DNA from: Owenia fusiformis
Lineage: Eukaryota; Annelida; Polychaeta; Sabellida; Oweniidae
NCBI GenBank assembly: GCA_903813345.2
Contig: CAIIXF020000009.1
Location: 13,590,347 to 13,654,346, forward strand
DNA length: 64,000 nucleotides
Direction: 5' to 3'
Numbering within the stretch: position 1 is the stretch's first letter; every line of letters begins with the position of its first letter. The notes under the pieces are model-generated. The model had not been told where the DNA came from, searched no databases, and saw only the letters and a program-made list of their open reading frames with translations. A program made the position numbers and the translations under genes. Positions 41,073-52,510 of the stretch are shown here, one piece after another.

Positions 41073-42212
41073 CGAGGGTTGATCCAAAAGTTCCGAACCG
41101 TTTGCTCCAAAAATCTTAATACTTTATGAAAATTGTTCATATTTGGCCACAACTACCCCATATATAGTAGTTTCATTTTGTGTAAAAATAAACAATAAGT
41201 TTGACCAGTAACATAGGTATCTGGTTACCATAGTAACATGACAACAGGGTATGTGGAGCAAGAGTACGACATATTGTAGAGGTGGAAAAAAGTTGATTCG
41301 AAAAGAGTGTTACAGGGTGCCAAATTTCAAATGTGTCAGTCATGCTTGCCTATTAATACCCTTTGCATTCGTTTGACTTCACTTCTTAAAAGAGAGCTTC
41401 GTTTAACTAGACTCTGCACGCAGGGTAGCCTATTAACCAATTATTTTTTCAATTTGTCCATATTGCATTGTTAGTTCTTGATTTAATTTCGCAAAATAGT
41501 CTCTTATCCCCTTATATACACTTGGTATATCTGCTGGCCCTTTGATCAAACACATCTTTAAATTCACCATCAGCTGTCTCAGAAAGCCACTCAAGAACAG
41601 CAAGACAGACATCATTTAATGTTCAAAAGCATGTCTTGTCTTGTAATTTGTACTTCAGGTCACTATAAAGATTAACATCAGAGGAAGGCAGATATAGTGA
41701 GATGGATGCAAGGGTAAGCTAAGGCATGCACATATTTTCATTGACATTTGAGTACGTATTGAGGTATGGAATTGCGCATTGTCGAAATCGAACTGGATTT
41801 TATGCTTTACTTTGACTACTTTTGGCGCAAGGCATTCTTCTGGTCAATGACATCACAGTTGCCAACTATAGCTGGTATGATATCAGATCACACATATAGC
41901 GTTGGTCTAATGAAAGAATAATTCATTATAATAGGCATGACTAACAAATTTGAGATACATTTGGTACGCTGTCTACACCCTTCAAGCGTCAACTTTTTTC
42001 CAATTCTACAATGTGTCGTTCTCTTGCTCCACATACCCTGTTGTCATGTTGCTATGGTAACCAGATACCTATGTTACTTGTCAAATTAATTGTTTATTTT
42101 TACACAAAACGGATTTTCTATATATGGGGTGGTTAAGGCCAAATATGAACACTATTCATAAAATATTAAGATCTTTAGAGTAAACGGTTCGGAACTTTTG
42201 GATCAACCCTCG
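41073..42212. mobile_element. Mariner-like element with about 240-bp inverted repeats
   Basis: Ends CGAGGGTTGATCCAAAAGTT and the inverse are flanked by TA. The arms (41,073-41,310 and 41,975-42,212) agree over almost their whole length, including GGTATCTGGTTACCATAG. The 660-bp middle has no recognisable transposase; a 60-codon minus-strand frame there is unconvincing. Confidence 0.75.
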
Positions 42213-43227
42213 TATATACATAATGAAATAGCAAATAAAATCCTTTTGATTTGGAATCTTTCAAAAATCATCTAAACGTGTGGGAATAGCATGTGTCTTT
42301 GAATGAACTCTGAATGAACTCTGAACTTTGAATGAAAGAGTTGTCAATGATAGCTCGTTAAAAATATATTCCTTAAAGATATGTTATAATTTGGTTGGCT
42401 CAATGTATGCTAACCCTTGATTTGGATTTCATTGAACAATTAAGCAAGTGTTATATTAAAATGTATGATTTCGCTTCCAGATTTCAATATCTTTTCAGTA
42501 AAAGATTCACCAAAAACTACTTCAATTTAGAAAATCAAATTTTTGCCAAACTTTTAGCGGGTTGTAAATTGTATGAAGAACAAATACAAAAAATGCTTTT
42601 ATGCGATATACGTCGTACACCGATGATGGGGGAGATTTGTGGATACATAAGAAATCGGGCCCTGGTCACCTATTGCTGGCTATTGCACTGATCCAACACT
42701 GTTTATGAACACTATCACTACGGGAACTATTTCGCTAATGGCTGGAGCAGTGATCGTGAATAATACGTCCAGTTGAAAATATGACGAAATTTAGTCGAAT
42801 CTCTCTACAAACATGAGGGGATCTAATACTATTATGCAGCATAAAATTTAAAGTGTTCAAAAGGTTAAAATGAAGCTGGTATTGAAGGCGTTAAAAGGAA
42901 GCTGAAGCGAATGCTATTGAAGTTAAAACATTTCCGTCGGACGACGTAGCTTGTGCACATATAACTGACATGGGGACGCATGAAAAAACTGGTGTGAGTA
43001 ACATGAACCTTTTTATACTATTTTTTTTACAGAACAATATTGTATACAGAATAAAGGTCAATAAATGGATATATGGGCCAATTTACGTAATTGATATTTC
43101 AAAAAAATACAAAATTCGAAAATTAAAATATTCATATGGCGATGTTTTTTTCTTGAATTGCAGAGGAAACACATTATATTTTATAAATTCGTAAGCGACA
43201 TCATTGGAACTATATTGGCATTTCGCA
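42213..43227. other. No gene recognised
   Basis: A plus-strand frame of about 94 codons from the ATG at 42,407 to 42,691 resembles no family I know. No splice sites frame it convincingly. Confidence 0.25.
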
Positions 43228-43540
43228 GGCTTTGTATAAAAAACCTCCTACCTCGTACCCACCTACCCGAGTACGTGGGACATGATACAGTCTTTGAAGG
43301 GTTCAATTTTAAAAGAAGTTATTAAATCTTAGTTTATGATGAAATATAGATGAATTAATGCACCCATGTGCCTTTATTTATGGACCTGTCATCTATCTAG
43401 TCATAAAATAAAGCCGGAATTGCAAAAATGTTAATTAATGATTTTTTAAATTTTGATTTCATGTCTGCTTTTGATTTCTCGAAATGATTTTTGTTGATCG
43501 GGCAGTCTTGACTGTATGAAACCCTCATACCCACGTATGT
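43228..43540. mobile_element. Relative of the 9,290-9,765 foldback MITE (partial)
   Basis: Shares GGCTTTGTA, ACCTCCTACCTC, ACGTGGGACATGATAC, AAGGGTTCAATTTTAAA and the ATAAAGCCGGAATTG segment with the first copy. The far end is rearranged. Confidence 0.5.
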
Positions 43541-44064
43541 AGGTCTTGAGAAATTTCTTGAAAATCACACAATCTCTATATGGTTTCATAGAATAAAAAT
43601 ATAAGCTGGTTCTTTTTACTTTATTTTGGATATAGACCATATAGTATAGTATATATCCTTTCAAACAAGGCATATCACAAGGTAATCTGACTAGTTTTAT
43701 TGACTGAGATACGAAGTTTTCAATATCATATTGTGGTCCACGACTCGCGTTTCGATCTAAGTAATTTTAACATCCAACCCTCCCCCTCTAGCCTACTCCT
43801 GTCCATTAGAGTTATAAAAATACGTTGTACACATTAGGATTAAGAAATGGGCAAGATAAGTTCATACAATTTGATATGTACAGTTTTTCCCCGATGCCTT
43901 CACTTTAGGACAAAGTTTGTGGCTTCATTTAATATGGGTTTTTTCAGAAAAGGGTGTCTAATAATCATGAATTCTTCAATACATCTGGGATGATGCATTT
44001 ATATTAGACTCCATTAATCATTCCAAGTATACCCCTAATATTACTTGACCGTGAATTTTAGAGT

Positions 44065-44215
44065 TCAAACTTCACAAACTATCAATGTAGTATATGGTAT
44101 AATGCGCGGTTACGGTAAGGTACAACACAAACGACTTGAATTTGCGTTGCACCGTATCTCAGGTTTTGTACCCGCGCGTTTACCGTATACTACATTCGGA
44201 GTTAGTGAAGCTTTA
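44065..44215. mobile_element. Short inverted-repeat element
   Basis: CTTCACAAACTATCAATGTAG followed by TATGGTATAATGCGCGG is roughly inverted as CCGCGCGTTTACCGTATACT and CGGAGTTAGTGAAG. About 150 bp, non-coding. Confidence 0.5.
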
Positions 44216-46616
44216 ACTATGAAATTCACTGTAAAGGTCAAATGTCTTTGATTTGTGACAAAATCTCTTGCGATGGTTCGTTCCTTCATTTCTGCGAAAA
44301 TAATTGTTTTATGCTCCCGTTAAAAAGAGAGACTTTAAATTGCCTCTCACACAATGGATTAATTAATGCTTAAAAAATTATTTTCTCAGAAATGAGGCAA
44401 AGTACCAACTCCTGGGTTTTACTATGGATCGAGAACATATTGAACAACATTTTAAATAAAGGTGTAGGTTACATAAGCACGGTGTTATAGCATGACGGTT
44501 ACGTCAAGGCGATTTGCAAAATTTTGCGGTAACGATAACAAAAAAATGGCGGATGGGAAAGGCATCATGTCTTCTTTCTCGCCTGTAGGCAATATTCACA
44601 GATAAGATTTCCTTTTAAACTAGTTCCATTCGCTGACGTATATATTGATGGTTATAAAGACTGGGTCAAATATGCCAAGTGGTCTACAAGAAACAGAATA
44701 TAAACTGTAAACCTACCGACTGAGAAATCCAATTTCATAATTTTTGGTCCATTCACGTGTTTTCTCAGTACATGTGCCTTAGAGCCACTCAAAATATTAA
44801 CTGTAAGTAAACTGTGTATAAACAAGGCATAAAATGACAAATCCAGAACAGGCAGGAACGTGGTGAATATCGTAAATAATAAGGTTTCAAACGCAATGTC
44901 GTTAGACGACTGCGTATGACTTCTATCGAATTCTATTGACGGTAACGTATTGTATTAGTTGTACATAAGATATTTAGCGGATGGTTACGTGCCTGTACAT
45001 CTGTCAAGTCAAGGTTGCTAGGTCTGATAGCCTCTTTCCATGTTTAGTACTACGGCCAAGGCGATTTGTGTCCAAAACACCAAGATTCAATTTGACTTTA
45101 GATTCTTGTAGGGGACCCCAAGGCATGTAAAAAAAGTTGTGAACCCTTGCAAAGCAGGCTCAAAAGTGCTGAGTCAGCAAATTTTTATCATTTTCGAGTC
45201 GGAGTTTGACCATATGCTTGAAACTATTTAATTTCTCATTTGAGGATGATGCAATTGTAATGAAACATTGTTAGTATATCAATAAGGCATGTGTGAATAA
45301 TTCCTGAAAGTTTGGGTCTTATCCAACAAAATTTGGTAGAGATATGGGATAATTTGTCCCTAAAAGTACATACTTTCTCCTCAAAATGTCTTAATCAGTC
45401 GATAGTTAAGCAGTCATTTAAAAAACAGTAAGGGCCTATGGTGTATAAAACCTGATTAAAAACGTCAGTGATGATGTTAGCAAATATTTCTTGCATAAGT
45501 TTCAATAAAAAGTGCATGCATCTATTTTTCTGATTTTTCTCTTTACCTTCCCCTAAAAATTCAAGAAAGGGGGCGTGGCACCTTACACTTCAGTTGTTGA
45601 ACTTTTTGCTAGGGTCAAATAGAAAATATGTATCATTATAGCAAAAAGTGTTATTCTAAATAAATCTTAACACTATATGTGAGATCATAATATGCTAAAC
45701 ATATTCATTATCTATCATTTTATATTTTTTAAAGCTTATCATTGCCATAAACCATAAAACCATTTAGGGTATGTGTGGTCAGCAATTGGAAATACATGTA
45801 TGTGTACTCATAACATTTTTCAAAACTGTATTTCGGGTGCCATTCTTTCCTAATGTTGTTCATGTAGTTATACCCTATCCAGAAATTGGTTAAATGCATT
45901 GCCATATACATGTTTAATCAAGTTTAGGTCCTTTGACCTTTCTTATATCTGATTCTTGAAATCCTGCCAAATACGCCAAATTACCATGTTTCTAGGCCTG
46001 TGGTCTCCTCAATTGATACAATGTAAAAATTTGTGAGATTGATTGACATGTGTTAGATATATGCCAATCAACGTAACTTTGGAAGACCTTTCCAATGGTA
46101 TATTACACTTGGTACCAAATATCTTGGTTTTGGCTGTAGAGGGGGGACGGGACTTATTTGACACCCTGTAGTTTATGTTTATGAATGATAGCACTTCCCA
46201 TCATAGGTTTGGCAACTCAAACCCCTTTTTATTTTAGCCTGTTTATTTTTGGCATATATATGAAATCGAAATATCTGAAATATGGTAATAAGGAACATAA
46301 TCAAGGTTTAAACATTGACAGACTTTGATATGCTATCATATAATAACTTCCAGTTGCCAAACTTATGGAGCGGATGTACATGCTTTATAGTATAGGGTCC
46401 ATGTAAACTGCAACAAGACTCCTATTGTTGCTGCAAATAATTAGCTATATAATAACAAATTGTAACACCAAATGATTAAGAGCCAGAGTTTCTCAGAGCC
46501 TGGTTGCAGTTTGCACATTTCGTATTGTATATATGTCATAAATTGTTTAGTTGTAGTCTGTAGAACATAACAAGATGTGTATGTTTTGTTTATGTCAAAA
46601 TAATACATCTTGTCCA

Positions 46617-46960
46617 TGGGCTTAGCCAGGGGATGCAATGGGATCGCAACCCCATCCCCCCACAACCAATAAAAATATAACCATGAGATAGAATAAGAGT
46701 TTTAAAATTAATGCTTTTTATTTTAAGCTTCTAGCCTTATTTTGAAGGAAGTTGAAATGGTCAACTTTCTGTTCAGTAATGATGGCATGGTCTCATTTGA
46801 TAACATTTGTATCGCAGTCTAAGTTGAATCAAGATTTGTAAAATTCAAGATAGATCTTAATTTTTCGCTTTTTTATGCCACAGTTGCATCCCCCTGACTG
46901 AAAACCGAAAATATTTGGCGATCAAACCCCCACTGAACCAAAGCTGGCTACGCCCCTATT
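46617..46960. mobile_element. TAGCCAG-family repeat copy
   Basis: GGGCTTAGCCAGGGGATGCA at the left and AAAGCTGGCTACGCCCC at the right are roughly inverted, as in the 8,594-8,783 repeat. Confidence 0.45.
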
Positions 46961-47359
46961 GTCCCTAAGGAATTGGAGATAATGTTTCACTGCTAGTCTA
47001 GCACCCGATACTTCACATAGTATCGAGGGAATTGATTGTACTTTGTACAGGAAACAATAGACTAGATGCGAGTAGAAATAATCTTGATTTACGTCATCAA
47101 AAATTCTAACTTCAGTCAAACTGATGTCATATTTGGAATCTACATGAAGAATTACATCTAGAAATGTGGTTTTGAAAAGAGTTAATCAACTTTGAAAATT
47201 TAATTTTCTTGGAAAATGGGACTTCTAGGTCGGGGGGATTCCCCATAGAGCCCATGTTGCAAAATCACAAAAAGTGAAATATCTTTTCTTGTGTTGGGCA
47301 GATAATATTTTCTTTTACTGGGCATATTTTAATTTGTATAACTATCAGATACAAAAGGG

Positions 47360-47820
47360 AGGTCCCACCATGCCAATACGGCATGGTGGGACCTCCATTG
47401 ATTTAACATTGGGTGGGACCTCATGGAAATCCATTGGACTTCATTGAGCTTTGCCCGATGGAACTCCTTGGGATTCCTTGGGATTTACCCCATGAAGCCC
47501 CATTGAGTCACATGAGATTCGATGGGGTATCATTTGGCGAAGTCTCACTGAGAATGAACCTATTCATTCTTTCCATTGGGCATCGCGGGACTTGGATCAT
47601 GGGATGTGTCAGCTAACTTGAAATCAAAATGACCTTGACATTACCTTCTAATTCTAAATTACATCATATCCATGGGACTTTGTGGGATATGGAGGGACTC
47701 GATGAGACTCCATGGGGCAAAGTAAACAAGGTCTCTTGGGACATTGTGGGACTCGATATGGCATGGTGGGACTTGATGGGGCAACTGGGATTCTGCACCA
47801 TTGGAATATGTTGGCCTTAA
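47360..47820. mobile_element. Degraded GGGACT-word MITE
   Basis: GGTGGGACCTCCATTGATTT, GGGACTCGAT and ATGGGGCAA words match 7,556-8,019, but the termini are eroded. Confidence 0.6.
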
Positions 47821-48277
47821 GACCAAACTCGCGTAATGTCACATATCATATAAGTAATGTCAACAAACCCAGTGCCACGGAATTGATCACTGTCTTTGAG
47901 AGAATGTAAAGCATTATTTCCTTTGGCTTCAGGTTTCTACAACTAATCAATTTATGACACATATAATACTTAAACACCCCCTCCATAAGGTTGGCAACTG
48001 CAAGTTTTCATATGATTACATATTAAGGTCCGTCAATGTTTGAACCTTGATTTTGTTCCTTATTGCTTTATTCCAAAAGCTTGATGTATTGTTTAAAATT
48101 GCCAAACAGCATGACAAGCTTTAATAAGTGATTCAAATGGGGACTTCCAGTTACAAAACTTATGATGGTGAGTGTAATATAACATATTATCATCATAATT
48201 CATTCTTAACATACCATAACTACATGAACAACATTAGGAAAGGATGGCATCTGAAATGCAATTTTGAAAAATGTTAT

Positions 48278-48300
48278 AAGATAAGATAAGATAAGATAGT
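48278..48300 (-). repeat. LINE 3'-terminal (AAGAT)n microsatellite
   Basis: AAGATAAGATAAGATAAGATAG on the plus strand lies precisely at the junction with the foldback arm. Confidence 0.8.
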
Positions 48301-48476
48301 ACTTTATTGTTCCGTATCTCCTTCTGGAGTATTGGTAATTTACAATAAAGGAACATGCATACATAAGATAAAGGTATAATATATATGGTTGTTTACAAAA
48401 AAACATGCATACAAAGACACAAAGGGTATAATAATATTTATGAGCAGTATATAAATGAGATAATCATATTGCTTGC

Positions 48477-51400
48477 TTACTTGGCATCACCTTTCTTTTG
48501 GAACCATTTCAGTAAATCATTTTTATTTCTCAGTATTTTATGAGTGTCAACAGTAAGGTTCATTTTGTTTAGGAATTCACCCCATGGATTCATTAGTTCA
48601 TTATCATGGCTCATAAGTAGATAACTAAATAGCTGTTTGTTATTAAATTGTATAAATTGTTCTTTAATCTGTCTTATACCAGAAATAAAGTCTTTACGTA
48701 TATTTATAAGTTTTTCATAGTTGCATTCGAAAAGTACATGGTACTCATCACCAATTTCTTTGGAGTCACATAAATAGCAATATCGCTTTTCTTTAGCAAT
48801 TTTGAATCTCCTTCCCATTTCTATAGGAAAGTTATGACATGAGATCCTAGTCCTTGTTATAGCCTTTCTGTGGGAATCATTATTAATATTAAGGTATTTC
48901 TCTTGTTTATACATTTTCTTTACTGTTCTATACACTCTGGTTTTAGATGGTATATTTTCAGCTACATTGATTTTTTGAAAGAAAAGTTCTTGATATTTAT
49001 TAAATAATTTGTTTTTCAAGGTTTTGATTAATATGCTTGCATCTGTTTGATCAAAAATATCTTTATCTTCTATAAAAGTTGATATTCCACAGAAGTCACA
49101 GATAGCCTTTACAACAGTATAATAATTCGAGGTATTGTTGGCAATATCTAGAGTTGTTACTTTCGAAATCAGTGAAGTTTTGGGAGCTTTCCTAGCGTGT
49201 ACCCAATATTTTATGATCCCAATACAGATATTAATAAATAAGGGATACCTTCCCAATTCAGATTTAGCTAGTATGTTTGTACATTTTGAATTAACTTGTA
49301 GTATGAATTTGCAAAATTTTGTATGCAGTTGTTCAAATGGGAGTTTGTCATTTAATAACATTTCTTCTATGGATTTAGATTTCCAATTAAATCCATATGC
49401 GCCCCATATCTCTGAGCCATATAATGATATTGGTTTTATGAGGGAATCATAAAGCTTCATTTGTATCCTTACTGGCATTCTATAAAAACTTTGTTTAATG
49501 GCAAAATGAGCTTTCATTGCCTTACTATTCAGTAAATTCATGGCTGATACAAAAGAACCATTTTTCTTAAAGGTGATGCCAAGGTATACATAACTTTTAG
49601 TTTCAATAATCTTATTATTACCAAAATAAAATACATGGTTCGTACTAGTGGTATTAAAGACCATAACTTTTGTTTTACTAAGATTAACCTGTAATTTCCA
49701 GTCAGAACAATACTTTCTAAATGCATTTAAGCAGTTCTGTAGGCCAGACTCTGATGAACTCATAAGTACAATATCATCGGCAAAGGCCAGAAAGTTTGTG
49801 GATATATCATCTAATCGTATAGCTTTACATTTTTTCTTACATAAGTATGATTCTAAATCATTTATAAATATATTCAGCATTGTGGGACTGAGACAGTCAC
49901 CTTGCCTTGTACCAACCGTGGTTTCAAAATATTCTGTAAATACCTTGTTACCATTAGCATCAGCACACTTAACTCGTGACTGTGTACATGCATACATGTT
50001 TTGCACTATTCTGATAAATTGAGAGCTAATACCACTTTCATACATTTTAAAGAATATACCATTTCGCCAGAGTGAATCAAAACACTTCTTTAGATCCACA
50101 AAACATGTGTACAGTTTCTTTTTCTGAGACTTAAATTTTCTAATAATAAAATTAAGAACATATATGTGATCCGTACATCTTTTGTTTTTTTGAAAGCCTA
50201 TTTGATTGGCAGTCAATACATTTTCCATTGTGAGATATTTGTTTAATCTATTGTTCATTATTGAGGTAAATACTTTTCCTAGCAAGCTGGATAGAGTGAG
50301 GCCTCTATAGTTTTTAGGGTCTAATGTGTTGCCTGATTTAAATATTGAAACTATATCTCCTCGTGACCACATTTTAGGAAAATGTGTTGAATTAATGATT
50401 AAGTTAAAAAGCCTTAGTATGGGAGTTGTCATATGTTGTAGAGCACACTTGATCATGTTATTGTTTATTCTATCTGTGGCACCTGATTTAGTTAACTTTA
50501 GCTCTTTGCACACTTCCAAAATTTCACAAGTTTTGATATTTTCATCAAGAACTTCAATTTTGTTTTGATCATGTAACATTATATTGAGTTTTTCCTCAAC
50601 AATTTTGTCTATATTTGTATTGTGGTCATTTATCTGCATATCCATGTTGCTTAGATCTTTAAAATAATTAAGCCATATCTCAGGATCAATAGCATCAGCT
50701 TTGTTGTTTTTCTGCTCTTCATTTCTAATTTTATTAACAATATTCCAAAATTCTTTAGGGTTAGATTTGTCCATTGCCTCAATTTTTTCAAGTAGGTTTT
50801 TCTTAAACATTTTTTGAGTTTTACGTACAAGTTGTTTGTATCGTTTCTTGTCATGACAAAATTTACCCCTTAGATAGGAGTCTTTAGGGTGTTTTTGAAC
50901 CAATTTGCCAAGGTATATTATTTGTTTCTTTGCAAGATCACAGTCTCTATTGAACCAAATTTTTCCTCGATTTTTCTTTTTACTCCTTATTTTTAGTGCA
51001 ATTGTTGAAGCTTTGTTGAAAATATTGGTAATTTTTTCACAGCACATGTCTACTCCATCTTGGGAGGATTCAAAATGTACATTATTAAATTCATCAATGA
51101 TATGTTTATTGGCTTCAATTGCTCTTATAAAGCACGCCTTTGAGTCAATACCCCAATGAAATTCTGCATCATTTTTTGTAAGGGTATTGGAGTTGATTTT
51201 TGTTTGAATTAAGACTTTTTCTGGGAGTTCAAAGCTTGTACTGATCATTGCATGATCAGATAAATGGTTAGGTGGGTATACTTTGAAGATTGATATATTT
51301 TGTAATAGGAGTTCACTGGCTAAACAGTAATCTACTGTACTACACCCATTTTCTTTAAAGCATGTGTATTGACCCAAGTAATCACCCAGTGTTCTACCAT

Positions 51401-52076
51401 TTAAGATTCTTATTTGGCATGTATGACATAGCTGAATTAAGGATTTACCATACGAGTTCAATTTTGTATCTCTATTTAATCTTTGATTAATTGGCAGATC
51501 AACATTATATTGAACATTATTTATAGGTAAGTGGTTATTACAGTCATCTACGATAAAATCATTTAGATTTGAAGTCCGTGCATTGAAGTCACCCATTATA
51601 ATAATTTGTCCAGAGTCTGAGTATTTTCTTATACTGTTCTCTAAGAGATTAAATGCATTGTTATCCATCATATATGTAGAGTTTTGTGGAGGAAAATATA
51701 CACCACATATAAATATGTCATTCACGAGATTAAAGTTAGATTTCTTAATTTTTAACCATACACATTCTTCAGTTTTTTCTACAATAGATATGCCTGATTT
51801 AATGTTTTCTTTAATCAGTACTGAAATCCCACCAGAGTTTCGTTTAGCCGATTTAGCTTTTTCCCGTATTATATTATAGCAAGAGAAGTCTTTGAGATTA
51901 TCGATGGCTTTTGAAAACCATGTTTCACACAGAAATACAATATCATGATGTTTAATCATGCTATAAAAACTAGGATCTTCCATTTTTGTTCTACTAAGAC
52001 CTTGTATATTCCATCCTGCTATCTTTAAAGATGCTTTGCAATGAACTTTTGGGAATTTAAGACTCTTATTTGTCAT
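48477..52076 (-). CDS. LINE ORF2: AP-type endonuclease and reverse transcriptase
   Basis: From the ATG at 52,076 the frame runs 1,199 codons without interruption. Residues about 18-285 form an exonuclease-endonuclease-phosphatase domain: GWNIQGL, LCETW, GVYFPP, MGDFNAR, VDYCLAS and LSDHA carry the expected Asn, Glu, Asp and His. The reverse transcriptase spans about 570-850 with NYRGLTLSS, DLKKCFDSLWR, GTRQGDCLSP and the catalytic LAFADDIVLM near 770. Near 1,100 lies CYLCDSKEIGDEYHVLFEC, a C-x2-C-x9-H-x4-C zinc-knuckle-like motif. The enzyme nicks target DNA and primes reverse transcription there. Two in-frame codons before the ATG are not start codons in eukaryotes. The uninterrupted frame implies recent activity. 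Exact clade (L2, CR1, Daphne) is uncertain. Confidence 0.93.
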   Translation of the reverse strand: MTNKSLKFPKVHCKASLKIAGWNIQGLSRTKMEDPSFYSMIKHHDIVFLCETWFSKAIDNLKDFSCYNIIREKAKSAKRNSGGISVLIKENIKSGISIVEKTEECVWLKIKKSNFNLVNDIFICGVYFPPQNSTYMMDNNAFNLLENSIRKYSDSGQIIIMGDFNARTSNLNDFIVDDCNNHLPINNVQYNVDLPINQRLNRDTKLNSYGKSLIQLCHTCQIRILNGRTLGDYLGQYTCFKENGCSTVDYCLASELLLQNISIFKVYPPNHLSDHAMISTSFELPEKVLIQTKINSNTLTKNDAEFHWGIDSKACFIRAIEANKHIIDEFNNVHFESSQDGVDMCCEKITNIFNKASTIALKIRSKKKNRGKIWFNRDCDLAKKQIIYLGKLVQKHPKDSYLRGKFCHDKKRYKQLVRKTQKMFKKNLLEKIEAMDKSNPKEFWNIVNKIRNEEQKNNKADAIDPEIWLNYFKDLSNMDMQINDHNTNIDKIVEEKLNIMLHDQNKIEVLDENIKTCEILEVCKELKLTKSGATDRINNNMIKCALQHMTTPILRLFNLIINSTHFPKMWSRGDIVSIFKSGNTLDPKNYRGLTLSSLLGKVFTSIMNNRLNKYLTMENVLTANQIGFQKNKRCTDHIYVLNFIIRKFKSQKKKLYTCFVDLKKCFDSLWRNGIFFKMYESGISSQFIRIVQNMYACTQSRVKCADANGNKVFTEYFETTVGTRQGDCLSPTMLNIFINDLESYLCKKKCKAIRLDDISTNFLAFADDIVLMSSSESGLQNCLNAFRKYCSDWKLQVNLSKTKVMVFNTTSTNHVFYFGNNKIIETKSYVYLGITFKKNGSFVSAMNLLNSKAMKAHFAIKQSFYRMPVRIQMKLYDSLIKPISLYGSEIWGAYGFNWKSKSIEEMLLNDKLPFEQLHTKFCKFILQVNSKCTNILAKSELGRYPLFINICIGIIKYWVHARKAPKTSLISKVTTLDIANNTSNYYTVVKAICDFCGISTFIEDKDIFDQTDASILIKTLKNKLFNKYQELFFQKINVAENIPSKTRVYRTVKKMYKQEKYLNINNDSHRKAITRTRISCHNFPIEMGRRFKIAKEKRYCYLCDSKEIGDEYHVLFECNYEKLINIRKDFISGIRQIKEQFIQFNNKQLFSYLLMSHDNELMNPWGEFLNKMNLTVDTHKILRNKNDLLKWFQKKGDAK

Positions 52077-52510
52077 TGTCAATTGTGTTTCTAATAGATT
52101 TCAAATTGATGGCAAGATGGAGTAATAGGCCTACTAGAAGTACAATGTACAAAATGTTAACAGGAGAGATATCTTCAGCAGAAGATCTTACAAACATACA
52201 TATTTACATATAGACATGGGACTATTAAGAATTATATGTTATCATTACAAATAGGTTGATAACCAACTTCTAATAAGAAAATACAGCCATTGATGGTTCG
52301 AATTTTCCTATTAGGGTGAGCTGAATTAACTGTTTTGTGCACTACAAAGTATATGTACTATTAAGCGCATGGAGAAATCAGAGGTAATATATTGTACATG
52401 CACTTGTTTCCAAAAATTGTTCAATCAAAGTACATGTACTTAGTGCATAGATAAATCAGTAGCAATATATAGTACCTCTAACTGTAACTTTTGTATTTTA
52501 TATACATATA

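Noticed and set aside
42407-42691. 94-codon frame, plus strand
   Set aside because: No known family, no splice context and no conservation that I can judge; could be chance in AT-rich DNA.
48477-52082. ORF2 start at 52,082
   Set aside because: That codon is TTG. The first ATG is at 52,076, so the shorter form was used.
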